A DNA stretch of 64,000 bases from Mansonella perstans (lineage: Eukaryota; Nematoda; Chromadorea; Rhabditida; Onchocercidae). The stretch is taken from contig JBAMDO010000180.1 of the NCBI GenBank assembly GCA_037074765.1, positions 1 through 64,000 on the forward strand, given 5' to 3'. This document shows positions 31,270-43,360 of the stretch, in pieces. Each line of letters begins with the position of its first letter. Position 1 is the stretch's first letter. The notes beneath the pieces are model-generated. The model was not told where the DNA came from. It saw only the letters and a list, made by a program, of their open reading frames with translations, and made no database searches. The translations under genes and the position numbers were made by a program.

Positions 31270-34200
31270 TTATGCAGAAAGTGCTTGAAACTCTGAAAAT
31301 TGTTGATGATAACGTGCCTTGTCGAGCAATTTTAGTACTAAATCTCTTCCATCTTTCGTGTTTTCAGTGTAACATCCAAAATTCACCTCAATATTTCCAG
31401 TATTTGCAAGCATTAATGATGCCAAACAGTAACGGCTAATATCATATCGCGTATTTACATTTTCCATCAGCTGAAATAAGACAAATGATTAAAACAATGG
31501 GAAACATTTTGAATCCATTAAATATGGTTTAGATACTGGATACTTGCTTATAAATTCCACTAAAGGTTTTTTAGTTAGAAAATTTACTCATAATAAACAA
31601 GGATTTTCAGATTCGCATCTCAAGCCACTCAAAACAAGTGAATACGATGTCTGTAATGCATGGGGATCATTTCCTCCCCTCTTTAAACTTAACTACAAAA
31701 TAATTTCTGTGACTATAAAATCCCGCTCTTCGTTAGAGAAAAAAGGCAAGATACGAGATCCGCACAAGTTTATTCTTCCAACAGGAGTCGAATCTTATCC
31801 TACCGATGACAATATAAGCTTTTATTTACTAATATCTTCACATCATAAGAATATATAGTGGATGTACGGTAATATATAATAGATGACAAATACATGATGT
31901 CATCTATCATATATTTTCACCTTAAGGACCATTTCAGATGCAAAAATTATCTGATGTTCATGTAAAACTAACTTCAGCGAAAGTCTTCGTCTCTCCAATG
32001 CCTTTAAACTGATCCAAAAGTTCAGTGCCATATTGATGTATGTCAAATTCTCGACGTGTTTCTTCTTCTTCCAATAATGGCTGAACTTTCTCCTCCCACT
32101 GTTGCACTCGCTTGCATAATTTCGATGTAGTTTCTTCCGCTGATGACCAATATCTACACCATATATTGTTTTAAGGCGTTATCGCATTCAAGGAAAACAT
32201 ACAGAAATATATAGTTAAAAATGGAAACACATTCTAATATGGGCTAAAGTCTCATCTTTTCATCTCTTGTGTTGTGTTAACGATGCAAAAAAATTTCCTA
32301 ATGAGCAGGAAAAAAACAATAGCATCTAATAAGAAATAGAGCCAATAAATTTTCAGTCCCTTGCCAGACAGTCCTGTGACTGCTAAAACGGCGACCAAAA
32401 AAATGTTTCAGTTCAATCTTAAATGAATGATTGTGGATCGCATTGACAAAAAAGAGTGACAAGTATGTTTTCAACAAAAATTAATTTATATGGAAAAAAA
32501 TCCCTTCACTTTTGTAAATGAATCTTCAGCAAGTCCTGATATGTCATCTGTTCCGCAGGTTTCAAAAGAAGATTCGGATCGTCAAAATTCATGTATATCG
32601 AAGAAACGTGAAATCTATCTTCCAAGTCAGCGTTGGGCATACTAGCGCAAGTCAGATTACAGTCATCTAAATCAGAAATAAAGAATCAGATGAAGAATAT
32701 TTATGGTGCTATTTATGAGAGAAATGAAGAGTCTCTACTGGTGATATTAGAAACATTCTTGATTTCATCGTCAGAATAATCATTGTTAGCGGCTTTTCGA
32801 TATTTGGATAATCTTCGATATTGATTCGCTGTTTTACTCTCGTCTGAATGGATACCATCTACAAACATGAACTTTAACATACTCAACAGAGAACACGCTA
32901 AATTAAACCCTTTCAATTACAAACGAATAAGTTATGCAAATTAGCGAAATAGTATAATCATGCCTGACCTGAGTGCTGAGATAATCCAACATGTTGCGAA
33001 GCATATTTCTTAATCACACTCATCCGCTGCTTTTCTAGATTTCGGATAAGCCTAAAGAATAGAAAATTGGCTCACTAGAGCTTTATAAACATCTGTTGAA
33101 TATTCAGTATGAAAAACTCACTTTCCGAAAATAATTGAGAAGTCATCGTCCGAATCATATACAGTCTTTTTCGGTAAAGAATGATAAACGTGCCGCTGAA
33201 GAAAATCATCGAGAATGGAAATGGTTTTCAATCCTAATTTTTCTCTCCTCTTTAGTCGGCGTTTTTCGACTTGTTCTGGTACAAAAGAAGGTTTGCAGGC
33301 CTGAAAAATAATTTATTTTCCGAAAAAGAAAAATGAGAATATCATTTGAATAGTGCCAAAAGCACCCAATATCGTTACATCGCTCCGGGAAAAAAGATCA
33401 AATAACATATGGAGTGGAAAATTTCCTGTGAAGCTGTACTGCATCTTACGTGAATACGACAGTGAAAAATGTAAGAGAATCAGCAGAGAGAATATGTGCA
33501 AATTAATAGCGGTAAGAAAATATTCAAGGAAATATACCCGATAAGGACCATGCTTCCATTTCTGTGATCGAAACAAATCTATAACAGGTTCATCCTCATC
33601 TACCTCGTCGTCGAATGCTTCTTCATCAGCCTGTAATCGAATTTCGAATTTTTAGTTAACATCATCAGACCATAACTTGAATTTTTACCACAGATTAGAT
33701 TTTTTGTAAAAAAAAAAAGAAAAAAAAAACCCACCGTTTCTCAATTAATCGTTAACAAAAAAAAGACAAACCGGATGGTGGCCACTATACTTGTGGTCCT
33801 CAACATCGTCAAACGCTGATCCATGAAATCCCAAATCGCCAGTTTCATCATTTTGTCCTTGTACCCAATTCTTGCTAGCATCATTCCCTATCATGTCTAC
33901 AGCAGAAGCAATATCACTAACGAGCTCTGCGTAACTCGTACAACGGCGTGTTATCGTATTCAGATTGCTAGCAGATGTTACACGACGGACTCTCTCCACT
34001 TCACTAGTAGAGCTACGAATGTGTTCGTTACCAGGTACATCTGTAACTTGGTATTACTGCTAATCTGATAATTTATTGGGCATACCTTACACAAGAACGA
34101 TGAGATTATTAAGAACTTTATAAATGGACCGAAAATAAATATAAAGTGAGCTAATACCTCCCTCTTAAATTTAAAATTCCTGGAATGGAAATGTTGAACT

Positions 34201-36265
34201 CAAAGAGTTGTGCATAAATTTATCTTCTAGCAGAACTAACTCTAATGCTGTATTCCTGCACTACTCACAGTAATTTAAACATGACCGCTGAATTCAGGGT
34301 GAACACTTCAACTAATGCAATACTGTTGGGAAAAATTTCCTAACCTAACTGTCCTAACTGTTCATTATCCTGTTGCGCCAGTACATCAGTATAGCCGGAA
34401 TTGCCACGACCTTGCTCCTGCATCACAAAGTCATTCAAAAGTTTTGCATTTGCCAAATCGAGTAAGAGAGCACCCTGAAAAAAGTAGTGAGGATTAAATA
34501 TAAATATGACATAATCAAATGAACGAAGTTTAATCGCTCCCAACTGTTCCAACTAAATTGCAATCAAATTATCTGGAACAAACGACTAAAATAACAAAAA
34601 GGACGTAATTGGCGAATGTATATCGGTAGGACAGCTTACAGCCTAAATCAACGGAAAAACTTTAATGATAGCATAAAGAAACCAAATTGGAACTCTGGTT
34701 GTTTAAAGCACTAAAAAATTCGTTGTAAATAAGTCTTGGTGTTCTATTTGATCTTCTTTTTTTAGCAGCTAATATTTACATTATTTCAGAAAGCCAAACT
34801 AACACTCTCATGGATGAAACCAGTGTTGATAATGAAGTCATCTTTTTTTCCTATCATTTCTTTATGATTTCGAGATGAGTACAGCAATACGTTGGTTTTC
34901 TCGAAATCAGCAAGCGGCATCAATGAGATTGGCATCTGAAAATAAGCAAATTTTTGCAAAATGCATCATACGCTTCAATGATATCATTCAGCTAACTTTT
35001 GATTCCAAATTACTCTACGATTGAAACTTAAGCAAACGACAGCGCATGACATCCAATCACAACAGTCAACGAGTATTGCACTTACATATGTGCACTGTTA
35101 CACTATGTTAATACTCCACCACTTCTTATTACAGCAAAAGAAACCTGTGCAAGTAAGGGAGGAGGTTTCGCCTCACTCTTCAACATTAATGTCTTCCAAT
35201 CGACAGTTCGAAGATTTGTGAATTGCATAAGCTCACAAGGATCATCCGGTTCTTGCATAGACGACTCATCAGCATCATCTTCGACATGTTCCATATCATC
35301 TACAATAAGGCGGTCAATGATATCTTCTGTAATATTTTGGCATGACATCATTATTATATATACGAAGTTTATTTATTTTCAACTATCCAAAAAATTTAAC
35401 CAAAACCTTATTTTCCACTTTAATATCATTCGTTATTACTCATTTATTCATTCACAGGATCAGGTAATTTTTCTTTGCTTAATTCGAATTTTTTATCCTT
35501 GAAATTAATTAGTAAAAACGGTTAATTCTACCATGTACTAATATGCAATTATATTTGTAAATCACACTCTACCAAAAGCTAATATACACTTTCGCTCATG
35601 TAATAAAAATAAATGATAAGCTAACGATAAAGATGACTGAAGAACAATTTGATCGAAATTAACCAATCTTATCACCTGAATTCCTTTTTCGAGGTACCTT
35701 CTTATCACAGAGTTGATCGTAAAAATTCCGTGCAAGTCCGTGAACATACTCAACTTTCTTACCATACACCATCGTTGAACCTTGAATAAGTATTGCTGCT
35801 TCCGCAAAATTAAATTTCTCTTCTTCACTAACTTCCTCATTTTCCAGTCTTGATTGATCATGTAGCTCTCGTATTCTAAATTTATATATATCGCAGAGAT
35901 AAATATTAGGTTGGTGAGGATTAGTAAGTATAATCTTTGAATTATGCTTGGATCTTACGATGTATTATTTTTCGAACGGTTTTCTTTGTTCTTTTTTTTT
36001 TTTTTTTTTTTTTTTTTCTGGCGAAACTGATTAACTGATCATTTAGTAGTAATGGTCACAATATAATAATCGCAATGATCATTTTTACTCAATGTAATGA
36101 GTAAGGCATATTTTTTCATAATTACGTATGGGTAATAATGAATGCCTACTTTTCAACGAATTCCTCCAATAAATGGCTAATATCGATATCCCAATTTTTT
36201 TGCAAATCTCTTATAGGTTGCAATAGAAAAGCATATCGTGTGCTCAAATCATCATCTTCGGCCAT
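31270..36265 (-). CDS. kle-2: Condensin II non-SMC subunit H2 (NCAPH2 / KLE-2)
   Basis: Kleisin-type subunit of condensin II, which compacts mitotic chromosomes. Thirteen exons, 5' to 3': 36265-36150, 35875-35676, 35326-35145, 34935-34804, 34474-34345, 34040-33772, 33630-33538, 33300-33122, 33051-32969, 32858-32739, 32666-32510, 32153-31973, 31470-31270. Phases close exactly, giving 680 residues (human about 605). The N-terminal segment FLLQPIRDLQKNWDIDI and the FAEAAILIQGSTMVYGKKVEY block of exon 2 align with NCAPH2 LLQPIRDLTKNWEVDV and FIEAALLIQGSACVYSKKVEY. The C-terminal block (WEEKVQPLLEEEE, REFDIHQYG, LASLMLANTGNIEV) matches the NCAPH2 C-terminal domain. The middle is acidic and probably disordered. 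A CTTTTCATAG acceptor eight bases before the ATG may be a spliced-leader site. Confidence 0.95.
35992..36017. repeat. Poly-T run of 26 bases in kle-2 intron 1
   Basis: Uninterrupted T run; on the kle-2 sense strand it is poly-A within intron 1. Confidence 0.9.
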
Positions 36266-36273
36266 CGTTTATG

Positions 36274-36275
36274 CT
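36274..36275 (-). promoter_or_regulatory. Candidate spliced-leader trans-splice acceptor for kle-2
   Basis: Minus-strand CTTTTCATAG ends eight bases before the kle-2 ATG and has no matching upstream exon. Nematode mRNAs commonly receive a spliced leader at such sites (family knowledge); use here is inferred. Confidence 0.4.
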
Positions 36276-37420
36276 ATGAAAAGATTGATTAGTTTAATTA
36301 TAGGATAAAAAAAGGTTAAATCATTGAATTTACTTATAATTCATAGCTATTTTTCTCCCAAAGAATAAATAAAATCTGCCCAATTTTGCTTAAATTACAA
36401 TTTAATCGTGAAATTGAAATGATCGAGAAACTTCAAATAACCATCTCCCGCGTGGAATTGCGCAGGCCGCAAAATACCAACTAGCACATCTTAGATATAT
36501 TAACTAGAACACAGTAGAAAAGTTGGGTTCACGTATGAAGATTTGATTTGTGGAAGTTTTATTAAGATTAAAGTTTTCTATCAATCCTACTTAATAGATA
36601 AAAACGATGAGCAAATTTCTGATATAGTTAGAAATTATAGAAACTATGGTGTGAACAAAAAAGTTTGCCATATGAGTTCAGTCGTGAGAAGTGAGATATT
36701 TTCTTATTCACAGAAATTTTCACGTAAAATTAATCTGTATTTCTTAGTTAATTTAACATTCAATTTTACAAATATCAAATAATTAGTGTTGAACATTTTG
36801 CTAATTAACATTTTATCATTGTTGTAGCTCGTATTAATTATGGCATTCTTTTTATTGTTTTGCAGAAAAAAAAAATTTTAAATTGAACTGTGCTTTATTT
36901 AACAATATTCTACTGTGTTCTGCTTACATCATAAAATAAGGGATCAAAGGTCAAGACAGATAAAAATATTTTTCATATATATATTATAATCTGTCTAGCA
37001 TGACAAATTTTTGTAATGTTTTTGATGAAATTTTTGAAATTGGAAGTTTGGTAGTAGAAATAATGGAAAATGATGTGCATAGTTTCCTTATTTCTACAGT
37101 ATAACTTTCATGTTTTTGCTATATCATGCAGTATTCATATGCCTTTTAATTTGTCATTTTTGTACTTTCATCTTTTTCATTATTATTATCTATTTAGTTT
37201 TATGTAGTTCTGAATGAATAACTGAAATGGTTAAAAGAATTTTATGCTTTTCAGGATATGTTTTTATTTGTAGTATATAACAGGAAGATAAAGCGGAAGT
37301 TTTTGATGATATACTAATGATATGATATTTATAATTTGTTTTGTGGTGCTAGAATGTATTGTAATATTTTGCAGTGTGATAATTCCAGAAATTAATTAAA
37401 CATTTGTAATTTCAATTTGC

Positions 37421-37422
37421 AG
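37421..37422 (+). promoter_or_regulatory. Candidate trans-splice acceptor for WRAP53
   Basis: TTTCAATTTGCAG ends 13 bases before the chosen ATG (37436). Either a spliced-leader site or the end of a 5' UTR intron. Confidence 0.4.
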
Positions 37423-37435
37423 AGAAATACTGATA

Positions 37436-40400
37436 ATGCATTATGAAAGTGAAGGTAATTCGACGGAAGATGTGGCAAAGGATGTTGTCGATATGCTCTG
37501 TGATGTGGTAAGTAGCGGTTCTTTGGGAATTAATATCGTGATAGCGACGAATGGCCATGAAGATGCAAAGGTTAGAGATTTTGCTAAGTGATAAGATCTA
37601 TCGGTGGATCTGTAAAATAGTTCTGCTGTAATTTCATCTGTTGCAATCATTTTGGATACTATTTCTTTGATCTCCTTGATCCATATATTTACTTGCATTT
37701 CGTATGTGATTGTTATAAACAGCATTTTTGAGTCAGTGGAGGTTTTCTCGGGGTAAATTTGCTTTGAAGTTGCAATTGAATTCTTGTAAGTAGTTAAGAA
37801 ATCTTTTGATTGATTTTGTATGCGTATTTTGCACTTATTTATAGTTATTTGACATTATATTCGTTGATAAATACTGAACATATGTCGGTAATATTTCAGG
37901 TTTCTTAGAAATAGGCAGGTAGTAGGATTTCTTTGAGTTAACTGTACGTGAAAGTGTAACTCAGACAGTTTTATTATGTGTATTATTGAAATGTTTGTTT
38001 TCAGGAACCCGCTTGTTCCAGTAGCAAGGATTCATCATCTGGGAATGAGGAAGATGATAAAAACTGGACAGCGCGACATTATCGTATGGGTATTGCTGCC
38101 TTCCTTGAACAGGTTAAAAAGGTTCGTCCAAAAACTGTCATTAATCTTTATTTATTGCATTTTTACTATTTGATTTTAAAAAAAAGAAAAAAAAAACCTT
38201 TTAAAGTTCTGCATTACGTCAGGATTCTCGGCTAGAAACTTCTAGAAAAAGGAACGTGGATGTACTGTCAGGAAAAGGGAGTGGCAATACTTCTTCAAGT
38301 AATATTACGGTAAAAATTACAATGTTTGGAATAGCTATTTATAATTGACATTTAACTCGACATCAGATCTCTTTTTTGTGTAGATAGTTTTTCATTATTC
38401 TACATTTTTTACGAATTTCCCTGGTTTCAACTGGAAATTTTATGGAAGCATCTTCCAATCAATTATCCGTCTTATCACATTTTAGGACTCAAAAGGCATG
38501 CAACAAATGAAACGAAATTTTGAGAGTCGAAAGACTGATGACGATCAGGAAATACCACGAAAGGCTGCCCGACCACAGTATTCAAATTTCAAAGAAGTGT
38601 TTAGGGAGAAGGAACTTTTCGTAACGAAATCTATTGATTTTGGATTCAATATGTCACATTCCTGCAATAATTACATAAAAAGCTGCAAGTGGAGTAGTTC
38701 GGGTAGTTATTTAGCTACAACTAGTCAAGATAGGATAGCTCGGATATTCCACTTTGATCCTGAAAGTTTCAAGGTTGATTTCCACTCGTTGTTGCTGCAT
38801 TATTTTTTTTATATCCAGTATAGTCTGTTGTTACACATACGTACATTTCACACGCTATTTTGAGTATTTTCACTGTCTTTAAATTAGTGACAATCCTCGA
38901 AAACTTTGCATGAAGTAAAGAAGACATTTCTTTTTTTTGTTTGTTTTTTGCTCTAAATTTCTTTAATTTTTCTTAAAGGTGGAATTGAAATCTTCGATGA
39001 ATATGGGTGATTTGATCTATGATTCATGCTGGCATCCAACCAATGATTGGCTAGTAACAACTAGCAAGGACCATCCGATTCATGTATGGGATTCAGACGG
39101 ACAGTGGTTAACAACATTTCGTGGCATTAATAACTTCGTAATTTTTCAGTTTCGGTAATATTATGGAGTGATAGTATTCAGGAAAGCATTAAATGTAGGG
39201 ATATAGAGCACACTTCAATGTTTTAGATTTTAATTCGCATTAGAAATTTATTATTTCTTCCTTCAGTGTCACCCGACCGGTTCTATCTCATGTTCTGTCG
39301 TAAGCATAAGTTAAAGTTCGTTAGTAGTAAAAAATTGTAGGATGAATTGGACAATGCTTACTCGTTGTGCTTCGCTTCTGACAGTTCTTGTTTGTATGCT
39401 GGTTACAAAAATAACATTAGGAAGTTCGATATGAATCGTCCTGGACGTCAAGTTTCCGAACTGATTACATGGAGTAAGTTGGTTATTGTTATCCTACATC
39501 TCATTGCTGATCTGTTAGGATTTTCCAAGTGTTGATGTTTCTTGTCACTTTCACATTATTATAGATAAAGAATCGAAAGGGCAGAGAGGTATTATCTCCT
39601 GCATTGCTGTTAGTCCCATTCTACCAACAAATTATGCGGCTGGATCATATGGCAAGACAGGTTAATCTTTTCATTCCTGTAAAAGGTAACATTTTCCCAA
39701 TGGAACAAGTAGTACGTAACCAGATAAATTACAGTAATAGCAGTGATGTAGCACTTAGAAAATGACTAACAGTATAAACATTTTTCAGTTGGCTTCTACT
39801 CGGACTATTCGCCAAGTGTAGAATGTATGTTCGAATGTCCACTAGCAGTAACCTTGCTTCGCTATACTCCCGATGGTAACTTCTTACTGACAGTGGGAAG
39901 AAAGGTATTTGTTTCCATACGTAGTTCACCAGTTATGAGAAAGAGAATTAGATTTTTTGTTTGTACGTCGATGGAAAAATGCTGAACAGTCAAAACTGGA
40001 AATGCAATCTGAATTTATCTATTTCCTTCAAATGTGTTGTTCCCTCTTTGAGCATTTTCCAGACTGTCCAAATTGTTGCAGGATGATGATATTATATGTT
40101 GGGACTTACGATATCCTGGAAAGATATACAGCTTATATAGCCGACCTTCGAAAACCAATCAGCGTATTTATTTCGACATAGACAGGTACTGCTAACAATT
40201 AACGGTTTAATTTAAGAAAGATAGATAAATGATATTGTTTCACTTTTAAAACAATGACAAATGTGAAAAGATCGATATAAGGAAAAAACTTGAATTAAGC
40301 ACAGAACCCTTACAATGGTTGGATTTCAGTTCAGGTACATATCTATTCAGTGGCAGTAGCAACGGTGAATTATACATCTTCGATCTGAAATGCACTAACG

Positions 40401-40766
40401 GTGATGAACCACTGGCTCCATGCGCCCAATTATCTGCGCATAGTTCAGCATTATGTGGCGTGAGGTTTGTATCATTGCTTAAAGAATATTTCCATCTCTA
40501 TTAATGCGCAGAAGGAAAAACTTGATGAGGTAACAGAACGGTAGAGAAAGAAAAAAGGTCATTACTGTCGTTCTGAATTGAACCTGTAATCCTTTTTTAG
40601 CATACACAAAGAATGTCCACTCGTAGCCACTTGCAGCGGACAAAGAGTCTTTCCTTTCCCTGAGCTCGATCAAATGGATGATACTGGTTCAAGAATAACA
40701 TATGAAGATATAAATTCACCGGAACTTCTAGATAATTCTTTAGCGCTGTGGTCCTTTGATCAGTAG
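37436..40766 (+). CDS. WRAP53: WRAP53/TCAB1 WD40-repeat protein
   Basis: In other animals TCAB1 binds CAB-box RNAs and guides scaRNPs and telomerase RNP to Cajal bodies. Eleven exons: 37436-37507, 38005-38121, 38223-38309, 38486-38773, 38979-39137, 39341-39473, 39565-39660, 39789-39904, 40082-40185, 40330-40464, 40601-40766 (stop TAG). Phases agree, giving 490 residues (human 548). The first ~150 residues are low-complexity and acidic/basic. The WD40 domain runs to about residue 485: KSCKWSSSGSYL, IYDSCWHP, KDHPIHVWD, NAYSLCFA, GIISCIAVSP, AAGSYGKTVG, DDDIICWDLR, NQRIYFDID, ATCSGQRVFPFP. These align in order with human WRAP53. Exon 10 start 40330 was chosen because it gives a gap-free fit to human; 40282 is also in phase and would insert 16 residues. 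Exon 2 could end at 38112. The N-terminal exon is the least certain. Confidence 0.93.
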
Positions 40767-41199
40767 TCTACGATTTCTTCAACTATAAAAGAAATAATAT
40801 TTGGTTATGAAAGGTTCACTGATTACAGTAATTATTTATTGATATGATGTTAAACATGTTTCTATGTACAAATTATCGATACATGAACAGTACTCTCAGC
40901 TAGCCTATTCGATGTTATATATAATCGTATGTTTTTTAATTTTGTATAAATTGCTGACAGCCTGATAAAAGATGGATACAGTAATAGGAAAAAATGTTGT
41001 TCTAAGTAATCACGTATTTTGTAGAATTTTTAATTCATTTAAATTTCGCGTAAATAAAGTCATACATTAAACTCGAACGTACAGTAGACAAGAATCATTA
41101 ATGACCACAGGGGTTGCTATTTGGTACCAGTTAGAGTGAAACCATGTAGCGAAAGGTAATAAACTTGATACCATGAGACACTTCTATGTGTAAGCAGTT
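40767..41199. other. Short spacer between convergent WRAP53 and ZIP transporter
   Basis: 433 bases holding both 3' ends. AATAAA on the + strand at 41053-41058 could serve WRAP53. TTTATT near 40835 (AATAAA on the minus strand) could serve the transporter, in which case the two 3' UTRs overlap. Confidence 0.5.
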
Positions 41200-43360
41200 T
41201 TATCCTTTGGGAAATAAAGCTATCAGGCTTGCAATAAGGGCAAATCCAACAATCACTGAAAGGAGTTTTGCGACACGAAATTGGCGTTGGTGGAATTCGT
41301 GCGGTAATATTTCGACACAAGTTATGTACAAAAATGTTCCACACGCTGTTGCCTATGAATATTGATTCGGATTAGTTAAACAGAGAAGATGTTATTTCTC
41401 TCGGATAACCTGCTAATTTTGACTTATGTGTGTTTCACTTTCTCTACAGTTTCTCCTGGGCTAACTGTATCATCTCTTACTATAAACATCTGAAAACTTT
41501 CCGGTGCTCTTACCATACATTTAAGAATACAGCATGAAGCATGAGATTTAGCCCTTTTAAATAGTCAGATAATTAAGCACAGATGAATTCTACTTCAAGT
41601 TCGAGTATTAATGAATGCAGCAAAAAATTAATTACCTGTGTAACAAAAGAAACTATGCCAGCAATAAGTGGCGACCCACTGCTGACGAAATCCAGAAGGG
41701 CGATGCCACCAAAACCTCCGACAATAATCTGTCCAGCGAAGATAGTCGAACATAGTAGCACCGTTGTAAGATTTAAAGCACTCTGCACAAGACGAACTCC
41801 AAGTGAGAAGCCAATAACTGTTTTATGCAGAAGCAATGCACAGAAGATCTGCATATACGTGGTTTAAATACCACAAAATTTTACGAACAGGACAATGAAT
41901 AATGCAAATGTTACGCTGACTTGATGCTAAACCTTATCCAGAAAGCAGAATCATAAACTATTCTTTACGGCTCCAGAAAAAAAAATTAAAAAAAAAAACC
42001 AAAAGAAATAGCACTGAAATGTTTCCATTCTTAAATATTTACCTGTATAGTTTCGTCAATGCTGCTTACAAGGCCTAACGATAGGCCTTCAAATATAGCG
42101 TGCAACGATAGCGCCATCACTAGCAGAATAACTCGTACTGTCGACTGCGACTGCATCAAAGATCGCTCGTTAACTTCAATATCTGAATTTCAAGGACAAT
42201 TATCTTTTTTTTAACTCAACAATCAGTTCTGATAAAAATATCCAATAAAACGAGACAAAAACAGTCAGTAGTGTATACAAGTTACAAACCGTATTCCGAG
42301 TGAAGGTCTGAGAGTTCAGGATTTTGTTCGTTTCGATCGTAGTGTCCAGTGATTAAGTTATCGATGTCCGTTGAACCATGGCATTGTTTTTCGCGAATAA
42401 ACAAAATAACCTAATTTTGAAAAAGAAAAATCATATCTTCTGTAGTTGCTGCATCTTCTGTACTATATATTGACCGACCACAATCACAGAAAAAGGGATG
42501 CTGTTGTCAGCTAATCAGATCTTCCAAACGATGTGGTGGAGATGCTTGAAGATGTGGAGGAAAACATCCCAAAATATTACTGTTACACACAACATGCAAG
42601 AACAACAATCATTGGAAAAAGCACAGATAACAGTTTTTGAACTAAAAGTTACCTGTTCAATTGTAAGCACCAACAGAAATCCAACAGCTACAAAAATCTC
42701 CATAACTGGATAGGAATAAGTGATCTGTTGAATCTTTTCAACTCTTCTAAGACTTTCCTTTGCATTCGATAATAAGTCCAGGAGACATGTTGCCAAAAAC
42801 ACACCGCCACCAAATACAGAGATCAAGGAGAGTACTGGCCAAAATCCAGTAGTTATATTTGCTATGCGTCGAAGCAAGAATGCAAGCTGTAAATTACGAC
42901 TGTGTCACTATGTTATTCTTAATAATAACAACACTTCGTTATGATTTAGACAATATGGCTATCATAAAAAGAATGAGCCGTATAATTCATATCAATAAGA
43001 GCCTAGAGAAATTGATAGAATCCCGATAAGAACAGCAACATCCGTAGCCTAACTGCAAATTACTGAATATGCATCGATCCTTCTCTATTGGGAGTGTATT
43101 CCTTACCCGACCATCGAGAAAAGAATTAAGAAAATTTACATGTGTAGTTAAACGTATGGTAAGATTTGCAAAAGTTTTAAAAAGATTGGATTTTGTCGAT
43201 AATAACGGAAAAAGAAAAAATTATAACACACAGAGCAAGCTAGAAGAGTTACGATAAATAGAGTGATGATAAGACCCGCTCTGAGAAATTGATGTGCTGG
43301 AATGATTGGTCCTGGTGGTGTTGCAGATAACAGGAATAGGTTTCTAATGTCGATATACAT
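41200..43360 (-). CDS. ZIP-family zinc transporter (SLC39A1-3 type)
   Basis: Moves Zn2+ (possibly other divalent metals) into the cytoplasm. Six exons, 5' to 3': 43360-43232, 42886-42653, 42410-42290, 42182-42043, 41848-41636, 41352-41200. Phases agree, giving 329 residues (human ZIP1 324). Hydrophobic segments fit eight membrane spans, with TM2 carrying VFGGGVFLATCLLDLL. TM4 has the ZIP signature HAIFEG (His189, Glu193). TM5 has LLLHK (His216), with Lys where most ZIPs have Glu, as in human ZIP1-3. The C-terminal exon has GTFLYITCVEILPHE. The TM3-TM4 loop (residues about 122-176) is short and has only three scattered His residues, unlike the His-rich loops of many ZIPs. No strong signal peptide; the N-terminus is expected outside. 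I cannot tell which member of the 1-3 group it is. Confidence 0.93.

Larger units (their letters stand above)
36266..37435. promoter_or_regulatory. Divergent 5' region between kle-2 and WRAP53
   Basis: 1.17 kb between two outward-facing starts. No recognised motif apart from the acceptor-like sites next to each start codon. The short open frame at 36543-36782 looks like chance. Confidence 0.45.

Noticed and set aside
31544..31858. 104-codon + strand frame
   Set aside because: Falls in the last kle-2 intron on the opposite strand; no family match, no supporting exons.
36543..36782. 79-codon frame between kle-2 and WRAP53
   Set aside because: No similarity, no splice signals, lies in the divergent promoter region.
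40271..40329. Longer form of WRAP53 exon 10
   Set aside because: Starting at 40271 meets an in-frame TAA; starting at 40282 inserts 16 residues not seen in human WRAP53. 40330 gives a gap-free fit.
42515..42877. 120-codon minus-strand frame as a complete gene
   Set aside because: It is exon 2 of the ZIP transporter reading past its donor; not a separate gene.
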